Of a DNA stretch of 64,000 bases, positions 35,380 through 42,648 are shown piece by piece; within the stretch, counting starts at the first letter, position 1, and every line of letters begins with the position of its first letter. The position numbers and the translations under genes were made by a program. The DNA lies in assembly GCF_000315545.1 (NCBI RefSeq), contig NZ_JH992902.1, positions 221,280 to 285,279 of the forward strand. Direction: 5' to 3'. The DNA comes from Selenomonas sp. F0473 (GTDB lineage Bacteria > Bacillota > Negativicutes > Selenomonadales > Selenomonadaceae). The notes under the pieces were generated by a model. That model did not search any database. It had not been told where the DNA came from and saw only the letters and a program-made list of their open reading frames with translations.

Positions 35380-36525
35380 GTGAACGTGGAACGCAGAAAT
35401 AATAATGCAGTAATAAGCACAGTAAGTCCTCATACAATAAAGAAATTTGAGCTAGTAGAAGCATATATAAAATCATGGGCACAAAAATTGATAAATTTTC
35501 GTGATTGCAATAGATTGGCATTTATTGACTGTATGTGCAATAGTGGAATTTACCGTGACGATGATAGAAAAGAAGTTAAAGGAACTCCTTTACGTGTGGC
35601 AAAAATTCTTTCGGAGGTTGCCCACGATCATCTAGATAAGCAACTATATCTTTACCTGAATGATAAATCACAAAGGAAAATTAACGAACTTAGAAAGCAT
35701 CTTCCTCAGGAGGAGGAGAATTTTCACATTATAACGAGTGCTGTGGATAGGGACGATTTTTTGTATGAAGTGGGGGATCAATTATGCGATTGTCAGGATC
35801 TGCATTTCTTCTTATTTTATGATCCTTATGATGCAAATATTAACTGGGATCCTCTGGTTCCTTTTTTTAGGGGATGGGGGGAAGTTTTGATTAATCACAT
35901 GGTTTCAGATACAATACGAGGTGTTCCACAAGTAAAACAAGAATCGGCAAAGGAGAAGTATGAGAGCACCTATCTTACCGCCATTGGAAATTTACTTTCT
36001 TGTGGAACGGATAAGGCAGCATATGAACACATTGTTGAGGAAATTATACGGAAACTAAATGGTAAAGGTAAATATTTCGTAGGGGCATTTCCGTTTTACA
36101 ATTCGAAGAATACACAGATGTATAGCTTGGTTCATTGTACTAATAATATTGTAGGATTCAAATTATATAAGGAGACTGCGTGGAAAATATTCGGGGGAAA
36201 ATCCTCTACTCAAAATACGCACGAAAATCCTGATCAGACAGTACTTTTTGACGATGTTGGATATGATACTAAAAACTGCTTTTATGTATCGGACATTGCC
36301 AAGTATCTACAGAAAAATTATGAAGGTAAGTCGGATGTGCTGCTTAGCAAGTTGTGGAAATCCTTGGATTATCATCCTGTTTTCCCTTCGGACGGATATC
36401 GGGAAGAGATAAAGAAATACCTGAAAAGTGTGTACGGAGCGCAATTTTGTAAAAAAGTGAATCCGCTGACCGGCAAGAAAGAAACGGTAGTATCTTTTAG
36501 GAAAGGAAACTTATGTAATGAATAA
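35380..36525 (+). CDS. tcmP: Three-Cys-motif partner protein TcmP-like
   Basis: A 381-residue protein that begins with SPHTIKKFELVEAYIKSW and AFIDCMCNSGIYRDD, then FFLFYDPYDANINWD and VLINHMVSDTIRG. This matches TcmP proteins, which are encoded beside three-Cys-motif (radical-SAM-like) proteins. The IDCMCNSGIY and FYDPYDA segments sit like motifs I and IV of a Rossmann methyltransferase, so methyl transfer or nucleotide binding is a fair inference. GTG 35380 has GGAG at 35370-35373; GTG 35386 is also possible. Its end overlaps the radical-SAM gene by 8 nt. The DNA is clearly more A+T-rich than its neighbours, a sign of transfer. Biological role unknown. Confidence 0.8.
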   Translation: MNVERRNNNAVISTVSPHTIKKFELVEAYIKSWAQKLINFRDCNRLAFIDCMCNSGIYRDDDRKEVKGTPLRVAKILSEVAHDHLDKQLYLYLNDKSQRKINELRKHLPQEEENFHIITSAVDRDDFLYEVGDQLCDCQDLHFFLFYDPYDANINWDPLVPFFRGWGEVLINHMVSDTIRGVPQVKQESAKEKYESTYLTAIGNLLSCGTDKAAYEHIVEEIIRKLNGKGKYFVGAFPFYNSKNTQMYSLVHCTNNIVGFKLYKETAWKIFGGKSSTQNTHENPDQTVLFDDVGYDTKNCFYVSDIAKYLQKNYEGKSDVLLSKLWKSLDYHPVFPSDGYREEIKKYLKSVYGAQFCKKVNPLTGKKETVVSFRKGNLCNE

Positions 36526-37318
36526 AGTGGATGGCTATATACAAAGGACATCCATGCTTTATAAGACCGGTGTTGAGTATGGCGACTATACCATGAATTT
36601 TGTACAAGGTTGTTCTCATGGATGTAAATACCCGTGTTATGCCTTTTTACAAAAAAAACGTTTTGGGCAGATAAAAGACTATGAGGATTGGTGCAAACCG
36701 AGGATTGTCTCTAATACGCTTGCTTTGTTGGATAAAGAGATTCCGAGACTAAAGGATAAAATCCTATTCGTTCAACTATGCTTTACGACAGATCCATTTA
36801 TGTATGGATATCAAGAAATCGAAGATATGGCAATGGCATCGATCAAAAAACTGAATGATGCCAGAATAAAATGTACGGTACTGACGAAGGGAATCCTCCC
36901 CTTTTCGTTGACTGAATTTTCCATGGAGAACGAATATGGCATCACACTTGTTTCGTTGGATGAGAACTATCGGTGTCAGATGGAGCCGGGAGCGGCGCCC
37001 TATCAGGAACGCCTAGATGCGCTCAGAGCGCTGCACGATGCCGGATGCAGGACGTGGGTGAGTATTGAACCGTATCCGACACCGAATATCATCCGGCAAG
37101 ACATAACGAATATTCTTGAGGCGGTTAGCTTTACGGATCGGGTGATCTTCGGAAGGACAAACTATAGTAAGGCGGTTTCCGCATATCGGGAACACCGCAG
37201 TTTTTATAATACATGTGCCAAAGAAGTTATTCGGTTCTGTAAGGATCGCGATATCGCATATCATATAAAATCCGGTACAATCACCGAGGAATCTGATACC
37301 GAATGTGCAGAGGAGTGA
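36518..37318 (+). CDS. Radical-SAM-like three-Cys-motif protein (Gp37/Gp68, DUF5131-like)
   Basis: A 266-residue protein with three cysteines, Cys32, Cys36 and Cys40, in QGCSHGCKYPCYAF: a CX3CX3C spacing, one residue longer than the usual radical-SAM CX3CX2C, but followed by the usual Tyr. Later segments ILFVQLCFTTDPF, KCTVLTKGI, LVSLDE and TWVSIEPYPTPNI resemble the spore photoproduct lyase/DUF5131 barrel. It likely binds a 4Fe-4S cluster and SAM. Eight-nt overlap with the TcmP-like gene shows they form one unit. The substrate is unknown; RNA, DNA or protein modification are all possible. A+T-rich and probably acquired. Confidence 0.8.
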   Translation: MNKVDGYIQRTSMLYKTGVEYGDYTMNFVQGCSHGCKYPCYAFLQKKRFGQIKDYEDWCKPRIVSNTLALLDKEIPRLKDKILFVQLCFTTDPFMYGYQEIEDMAMASIKKLNDARIKCTVLTKGILPFSLTEFSMENEYGITLVSLDENYRCQMEPGAAPYQERLDALRALHDAGCRTWVSIEPYPTPNIIRQDITNILEAVSFTDRVIFGRTNYSKAVSAYREHRSFYNTCAKEVIRFCKDRDIAYHIKSGTITEESDTECAEE

Positions 37319-37322
37319 CGAG

Positions 37323-37442
37323 ATGGCGGCGATTAACGATTTGATTGCGCAGGTAGAGGATGAGGTGCTGCGGGAGCCTCTGCGCGAAGAGGTTGATCAG
37401 CTTATTTACCATTGTTGTAAAGGGCTACAAGAGACTTTTTAA
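37323..37442 (+). pseudogene. Truncated N-terminus of an adenine-specific DNA methyltransferase (putative)
   Basis: A 39-codon frame starting MAAINDLIAQVEDEVLREPL and reading on to EEVDQLIYHCCKG before a stop. From memory, the first 25 residues resemble the conserved start of large type-III-like site-specific DNA methyltransferases, whose next segment (KKFGLVFEEHLPE-like) is missing here. GAGGAG lies 8 nt upstream. Its G+C is higher than in the genes on either side. I read it as the stub left after loss of a methyltransferase gene, but a genuine 39-residue peptide cannot be excluded. Confidence 0.45.
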
Positions 37443-37615
37443 AATCAGCATCATAGTGTGGCGAAGCTGACATTAAGATACCTCTTTTTACTGTCTGATT
37501 TCATTATGCTACTAAGATTTGTTTCGTGTCTATACATTAAAATAAAGTTGGCTATAAAATAAGCATGATGATTCAATGTAAATTCAAATTTGGGTAGAAA
37601 CGAGGAATATTAACG

Positions 37616-38137
37616 ATGATAGAATTCGGCAGCAAAAATGAAGAAGTAGGACGTTCTGCACCTTTCCTCATATCTACTGAAGAAGGAGAGGAAAACGAAA
37701 TTAAATTTGTTGTAGCCTTAGCTGCGGAAGGTGAGAAAGGGACAAATATTGATGATATGGGTATTCCTAAACTTGGCGCACTACTAAAAGATAGTGTACC
37801 GTTATATCCGAGTGAGAAAGTCGTCTACGAAATACTATTTGATGAATATCTCATTCACCAGACAAGAAATGAGTCTTTGACTCGTTGGGATGACTATGAA
37901 ATCAGACAAGGTAAGTATTTCATCCTGTTTGAAAAGTCAAGATTTCTTGATTATATGGATATTGTTGTAGAAAGAGTAATAGCAAAAGCATACTGGAAAA
38001 AAGGCTGGAAGCACTATGGCATATATTGTCAGAATCATATTATAGATATTATTTCTCCATCTATACCTGCAATTAGAAAAGTTCATCTCACTGCTGATAG
38101 AGTATGCAAGAATGTTAAGGGGAGTGCAGAAGATTAG
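37616..38137 (+). CDS. Hypothetical protein of the accessory island
   Basis: A 173-residue protein I do not recognise. It is soluble, with an acidic N-terminal third (STEEGEENEIKFVVALAAEG), a middle segment VVYEILFDEYLIHQTRNESL and a C-terminal half rich in aromatic and basic residues (AYWKKGWKHYGIYCQNHI). No signal peptide or membrane helix. GAGG near 37600 is about 12 nt before the ATG. It is A+T-rich like the TcmP pair but separated from it by the methyltransferase stub and about 170 nt, with a possible TATAAA at 37553. It could belong to the same system or be an independent insertion. Confidence 0.6.
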   Translation: MIEFGSKNEEVGRSAPFLISTEEGEENEIKFVVALAAEGEKGTNIDDMGIPKLGALLKDSVPLYPSEKVVYEILFDEYLIHQTRNESLTRWDDYEIRQGKYFILFEKSRFLDYMDIVVERVIAKAYWKKGWKHYGIYCQNHIIDIISPSIPAIRKVHLTADRVCKNVKGSAED

Positions 38138-38679
38138 AACCCGCCTAGAGATATTACTTAAAAATGTTGCGTAGACTAAAAAATGAGATTAAGAAATGGT
38201 TCAAGAGAAAATATATCTGTGTAGCACGTTCTTCAAAACTATATGCTAAAACGTTTCTTGGAGCGTGTTTCCATTTCGGAATACAAGAATAACTTTGTTT
38301 TCAAGGTGAATATATCTATGATAGTTTTTAAGTATTTTATCTCGGTATGAGTTTTTTTAATCACACTTGTCATATTTGTGTATTTATAGTATTAATGGAG
38401 ACTAGAAGTAATTCCTTTGATGTGCTAACAGAAACGAATGAGAAAATAGAAGAGCGATTGTTTAACTGACTATCTAAAGTTACTACCTAAGCAATATATA
38501 GTTCAGAAATCCAGATACTTTTACAGGATTAAGGATTGTTCTGCTATATTTAATTCTGTAAAATATAAGAAGTCGGAAACTTCATAAAAGATGGTGGATT
38601 CTTTTATGACAATATTCGTCGTGATTCATGGAAGATTCTTGGCGATATGCGGGGAATTCGATAAAAGGCGGGATAGCAA
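38138..38679 (+). other. Gene-poor right flank of the accessory island
   Basis: About 540 nt of strongly A+T-rich DNA with stops in all frames. The longest start-to-stop frame I found, 38164-38292 (42 residues), has no ribosome site or recognisable family. The segment ends at the transporter operon, where G+C returns to normal. No terminal repeats, tRNA or transposase remnant could be seen. A possible promoter for the transporter lies at 38536-38564. Confidence 0.5.
38536..38564 (+). promoter_or_regulatory. Possible promoter of the ABC transporter operon
   Basis: TTGTTC (38536-38541), 17-nt spacer and TAAAAT (38559-38564). In A+T-rich DNA such matches arise by chance, so support is modest. 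No Fur-box-like palindrome was seen nearby. Confidence 0.35.
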
Positions 38680-39786
38680 GTGAGTGTGGCGATACAGATT
38701 AAAGATGTAGTGAAGCGCTATGGGGAGCTGACGATTATTCCAGGGCTCTCGCAGGAGATTAAAAACGGCGAGTTTTTTACACTCCTTGGTCCTTCGGGCT
38801 GCGGGAAGACGACGCTCCTGCGGATGATCGCGGGATTCAACTCGATTGAGGGCGGCGCGATCCGGTTCAACGGCGAGACGATTAACGATTTGCCGGCACA
38901 TAAGCGAAATATCGGTATGGTTTTCCAAAGCTACGCGATTTTCCCGCATCTGACGGTACGCGAGAATGTCGAGTATGGTTTAAAACTCCGAAAAACTCCG
39001 AAAGATGAGATGAAGCGTCTCGTAGATGATATCCTTGACGCGGTGAAGATTACGGAGTATCAAGATCGACTCCCGGAGCGCCTGTCCGGCGGACAGCAGC
39101 AGCGCGTGGCGTTAGCGCGCGCGATTGTCATTCACCCGAGCGTACTCCTCATGGATGAGCCGCTTTCGAACCTTGATGCGAAGCTGCGTGTGGAGATGCG
39201 TGCCGCGATTCGGGAGGTGCAGCAGAAAGTCGGCATCACAACGATTTATGTGACGCATGATCAGGAGGAAGCGCTTTCAATTTCGGATCGCATCGCCGTT
39301 ATGGAGAAAGGCGTAATCCAGCAGACGGCAAAGCCCGAGACGCTCTATGCACGCCCCTATAACGCCTTTGTCTCGACGTTCATCGGACATTCGAATCTGT
39401 TTCGCGCGCGTGTTGACGGAGGGAAAAATATCATCCTTTCGGATGGGTATAATTTCCAAGTAGACGGTATTGAAGGTGCGGCGGACGGGCAGGAGGTTGT
39501 TCTCTCAGTTCGTCCGGAAGAGTTCTCTCTGCAGGAGGACGGCATGGAGTGCCGCATCACAGGAAAGGTATTCCTAGGAAAGTATGTAAACTATTGGCTG
39601 GAATTCCCTGAGGATATGATTTGTATGGGACAGCCGTCGATTGAATTCTCGCAGGACGTGGGGCATGCGGAGCGGATTCTCGAGGTAGGCGAAACAATTC
39701 GCCTGCGTCCGAATGCGGCGAAGGTCAACGTGTTTACTGCGGACGGCAGCCGCAACCTCTTGAAGGATGTGGTTCGCTATGAATAA
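38680..39786 (+). CDS. ABC transporter ATP-binding protein (iron/organophosphate/polyamine type)
   Basis: A 368-residue ATPase with Walker A GPSGCGKTTLLRMIAGF, the signature LSGGQQQRVALARAI, Walker B VLLMDEPLSNLDAKLR and the H-loop YVTHDQEEALS, then a C-terminal TOBE region. It belongs to the FbpC/PotA/AfuC group that drives import of ferric iron, sugar phosphates, sulphate or polyamines. GTG 38680 is used. Its end overlaps the permease gene by 8 nt; the binding protein gene is third in the operon. Confidence 0.92.
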   Translation: MSVAIQIKDVVKRYGELTIIPGLSQEIKNGEFFTLLGPSGCGKTTLLRMIAGFNSIEGGAIRFNGETINDLPAHKRNIGMVFQSYAIFPHLTVRENVEYGLKLRKTPKDEMKRLVDDILDAVKITEYQDRLPERLSGGQQQRVALARAIVIHPSVLLMDEPLSNLDAKLRVEMRAAIREVQQKVGITTIYVTHDQEEALSISDRIAVMEKGVIQQTAKPETLYARPYNAFVSTFIGHSNLFRARVDGGKNIILSDGYNFQVDGIEGAADGQEVVLSVRPEEFSLQEDGMECRITGKVFLGKYVNYWLEFPEDMICMGQPSIEFSQDVGHAERILEVGETIRLRPNAAKVNVFTADGSRNLLKDVVRYE

Positions 39787-41434
39787 ACGGAAAATAAGGT
39801 TGGACTTTTGGACCGGCGTTACGATCCTATCGATTGCGGTATTTTCACTCTTTCTCATCTATCCGCTGTTTTCGCTGTTCACATCCGCCTTTCAGAACGC
39901 GGAGACCGGCGCTTTTTCACTCGAGCATTTCGTGCATTTTTTCCAGCGAAAATATTATTATCAGTCGATGATCAATAGTTTTTCCGTAACGCTTTGCGTG
40001 ACGGTACTCGCGATCCTTATCGGAACGACGCTGGCTTACTTCATGACGAAATACAAAATTCGAGGAAAAAACGTCGTGGAGATCTGCATCATCATCTCGC
40101 TCCTCTCGCCGCCGTTCATCGGTGCGTACTCGTGGATTCTGATCGGCGGGCGCAGCGGCATGCTGACGCAATGGCTGTATGATACGTTCGGTTATGAGTT
40201 TCCGTCGATCTACGGCTTTGCAGGAATCCTGCTCGTGTTGACGCTGAAGCTCTATCCGTTTATCTATCTCTATGCGGCGGGAGCAATGAAAAATATCGAT
40301 TCCGCGCTTATCGAGGCTGCGGAAAGTCTCGGATGCAGCGGTATCCGCAAAGTATTTACGGTCATTGTGCCGCTCATCACGCCGACGATTCTCGCAGGGG
40401 CGCTCATGGTGTTCATGAACGCAATGGCAGACTTTGGTACGCCGATGCTGATCGGCGAGGGATTCAACGTCATGCCGGTCATGATCTACTCTGAGTTTAT
40501 CAACGAGGTGGGAGACCAGGCAAACTTTGCCGCAGCGATGGCGGCGATCATGGTCGTCATTACGTCGACGATATTCCTGCTGCAAAAGTTTGTCGTCAAT
40601 CGTAAATCCTTTACGATGAGCTCGCTGCGGCCGATGCAGTCTGAGAGAATGACAGGTGTCGGCAATATCGTCATGCACGCTGTGATCTATTTCTTGGTTG
40701 CACTTTCTATGATACCACAGCTTGTCGTTGTCTATACATCGTTTCTTAATACGAGAGGAGCGGTCTTTGTCGAAGGCTACTCGCTGGATAGTTATCGGAC
40801 GATTTTCGAGACACTCGGCACAGCGATTACAAACACCTATCTTTACAGTACGTCGGCAATCCTTTTGATCGTATTCCTTGGCGCAACGGTGGCTTACCTC
40901 ACGACACGCCGACGAAGCGCGCTGACCGAGTTCATCGACGTGCTGACTATGTTCCCGTATATCATCCCCGGTTCTGTTCTCGGTATTACGCTGCTGCTCG
41001 CGTTCAACGATGAGCCGATTCTGCTTTCGGGCACGGCGTTTATCATCATCATTTCGCTGGTTATCCGGCGTCTGCCGTATACGCTGCGCTCGAGTTCGGC
41101 GATCCTCTATCAGATCAGTCCGAGTATCGAAGAGGCATCAATCAGTCTCGGTGCGTCGCCGCTTAAGACGTTCTTCAAAGTGACGGCGGTCATGATGCTC
41201 CCCGGGGTCATGAGCGGAGCGATTCTCTCATGGATCACGGCGATCAACGAGTTGAGTTCCTCCGTTATCCTGTTTACAGGCGCAACGAAAACAATGTCCG
41301 TAGCGATTTATACCGAAGTCATTCGCGCCAGTTACGGTACGGCTGCCGCATTATCTACGATCCTCACGCTGACGACGGTCGCGGCGATGGTTGTTTTCTT
41401 CCGTGTCTCCGGCAGCAAGGATGTCACATTATAA
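39779..41434 (+). CDS. ABC transporter permease (fused double FbpB/AfuB-type)
   Basis: A 551-residue membrane protein made of two homologous halves of about six helices each. Each half contains a cytoplasmic coupling loop: EAAESLGCSGIRKVFTVIVP in the first and EEASISLGASPLKTFFKVT in the second. Fused permeases of this kind are typical of iron- or sugar-phosphate-type importers. ATG 39779 is preferred over ATG 39767, since AAGGA at 39763 fits the former. A short hairpin separates it from the binding protein gene. Confidence 0.92.
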   Translation: MNKRKIRLDFWTGVTILSIAVFSLFLIYPLFSLFTSAFQNAETGAFSLEHFVHFFQRKYYYQSMINSFSVTLCVTVLAILIGTTLAYFMTKYKIRGKNVVEICIIISLLSPPFIGAYSWILIGGRSGMLTQWLYDTFGYEFPSIYGFAGILLVLTLKLYPFIYLYAAGAMKNIDSALIEAAESLGCSGIRKVFTVIVPLITPTILAGALMVFMNAMADFGTPMLIGEGFNVMPVMIYSEFINEVGDQANFAAAMAAIMVVITSTIFLLQKFVVNRKSFTMSSLRPMQSERMTGVGNIVMHAVIYFLVALSMIPQLVVVYTSFLNTRGAVFVEGYSLDSYRTIFETLGTAITNTYLYSTSAILLIVFLGATVAYLTTRRRSALTEFIDVLTMFPYIIPGSVLGITLLLAFNDEPILLSGTAFIIIISLVIRRLPYTLRSSSAILYQISPSIEEASISLGASPLKTFFKVTAVMMLPGVMSGAILSWITAINELSSSVILFTGATKTMSVAIYTEVIRASYGTAAALSTILTLTTVAAMVVFFRVSGSKDVTL

Positions 41435-41458
41435 GGTGCCTTTGATAAACTTGCGGTT

Positions 41459-41485
41459 CTTTTGGAACGATTTTGTTCCGAAAAA
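41459..41485 (+). other. Intergenic hairpin between permease and binding-protein genes
   Basis: GGAAC (41464-41468) pairs with GTTCC (41475-41479) around a 6-nt loop, extended by T/A pairs across a bulged G. It has no T run and lies just before a strong AGGAGG (41491-41496). It may protect the downstream mRNA so the binding protein is made in excess. Confidence 0.4.
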
Positions 41486-41503
41486 TATAAAGGAGGTATT
41501 TCA

Positions 41504-42541
41504 ATGAAGTTTAAGAAACTGCTCGCTGCACTGGCGGCAGGCGTCTTCCTCGGCGGCGTGCTCGCAGGTTGCGGCGGAGGGGGACAGAAAGAGGAGAAGG
41601 CTGCGTCCGACGACAAGACGTTGGTCGTCTACTGCCCGCATCCGCTTGCGTTCATCAATCCTCTCGTTCAGGAGTTTGAGAAACAGAGCGGCATCCATGT
41701 CGAGGTCATCGCCGCCGGTACCGGCGAGCTCCTCAAGCGCGTCGAATCTGAGAAGGCCAATCCGCTCGGCGATATTTTCTGGGGCGGTTCACTCAACACA
41801 ATGAAGCCGAAGGCAGATTTGTTCGAGAACTACACGTCCGCAAACGAGGATCATATCCAGCCAGCATTTAAGAACGTCGAAGGCTCGATGACGCGGTTCA
41901 CCGATATCCCGAGCGTGATTATGGTCAACACAAACCTCATCGGCGATATCAAGGTCAACGGCTATGAGGATCTTCTTAATCCGGCGCTCAAGGGCAAGAT
42001 CGCAATGAGCGATCCCTCGAAGTCTTCCTCGTCCTACGAGCATCTTGTCAATATGCTCTACGCGATGGGCAAGGGCGATCCGGATAAGGGCTGGGATTAT
42101 GTCGAGAAGTTCTGCCGCAATCTTGACGGCAAGCTCCTCTCCGGTTCCTCCGCCGTCTACAAAGGCGTTGCAGACGGCGAGTATGCGGTCGGCTGTACGT
42201 TCGAAGAAGGCGGCGCGAAGTATGTTGCCGACGGTGCGCCCGTGAAACTCGTTTACATGGAGGAGGGCGTTATCTCAAAGCCGGACGGCATCTATATCAT
42301 CAAAAATGCAAAGCACATGGAGAACGCAAAGAAGTTCATCGACTTCATCACAAGCAAAGAGGCGCAGAGCATCATCGCATCGCAGCTGCACCGCCGCTCC
42401 GTGCGTGACGATGTGGATCCGCCCGTAGGGCTCATACCGAAGGATCAGATCAACATCATCAACGATGATGAGGGAACGGTCGAGAAGAACAAGAAGGCGT
42501 GGCTCGACAAGTTTAAGGATATCTTTACAAGCGTCCAGTAA
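41504..42541 (+). CDS. Extracellular solute-binding lipoprotein (family 1, FbpA/AfuA-like)
   Basis: A 345-residue lipoprotein with signal LLAALAAGVFLGGVLAGC (Cys22 lipidated), then LVVYCPHPLAFINPLVQEFE, GTGELLKRVESEKANPLGDI and YEDLLNPALKGKIAMSDPS, the plan of the FbpA/AfuA/PgtC cluster. It has no adjacent Tyr-Tyr pair, which in classical FbpA binds ferric iron, so a phosphorylated organic ligand, as shown for AfuA, is a reasonable alternative. AGGAGG is 7 nt before ATG 41504. A terminator follows. The two-component genes downstream may sense the same ligand. Confidence 0.88.
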   Translation: MKFKKLLAALAAGVFLGGVLAGCGGGGQKEEKAASDDKTLVVYCPHPLAFINPLVQEFEKQSGIHVEVIAAGTGELLKRVESEKANPLGDIFWGGSLNTMKPKADLFENYTSANEDHIQPAFKNVEGSMTRFTDIPSVIMVNTNLIGDIKVNGYEDLLNPALKGKIAMSDPSKSSSSYEHLVNMLYAMGKGDPDKGWDYVEKFCRNLDGKLLSGSSAVYKGVADGEYAVGCTFEEGGAKYVADGAPVKLVYMEEGVISKPDGIYIIKNAKHMENAKKFIDFITSKEAQSIIASQLHRRSVRDDVDPPVGLIPKDQINIINDDEGTVEKNKKAWLDKFKDIFTSVQ

Positions 42542-42551
42542 AAGCATGACG

Positions 42552-42594
42552 GAAGGCAATCGGAGAAATTCTCTCCCCGATTGCCTTCTTTTTT
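42552..42594 (+). terminator. Terminator of the ABC transporter operon
   Basis: GAAGGCAATCGG (42552-42563) pairs perfectly with CCGATTGCCTTC (42577-42588), followed by TTTTTT. Confidence 0.9.
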
Positions 42595-42602
42595 GTTATA
42601 AT
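42594..42602 (+). promoter_or_regulatory. Extended -10 promoter of the two-component genes
   Basis: TGTTATAAT at 42594-42602 directly behind the terminator T run. No good -35 lies 17 nt upstream, as is usual for extended -10 promoters. Confidence 0.6.
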
Positions 42603-42648
42603 AAAGACGTATTTTTGTGTTTTCAGAATGATGACGGAAGGTGAAAGC

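Noticed and set aside
38164-38292. Possible 42-residue basic peptide gene
   Set aside because: No ribosome site and no family; a frame of this length is expected by chance in the segment.
34908-38679. Integrated element with attachment sites
   Set aside because: No integrase, tRNA end or direct repeat could be found at either edge, so the island is called from composition and gene content only.
38580-38680. Fur-type operator before the ABC transporter
   Set aside because: No GATAATGATAATCATTATC-like palindrome could be seen, so iron control is not claimed.
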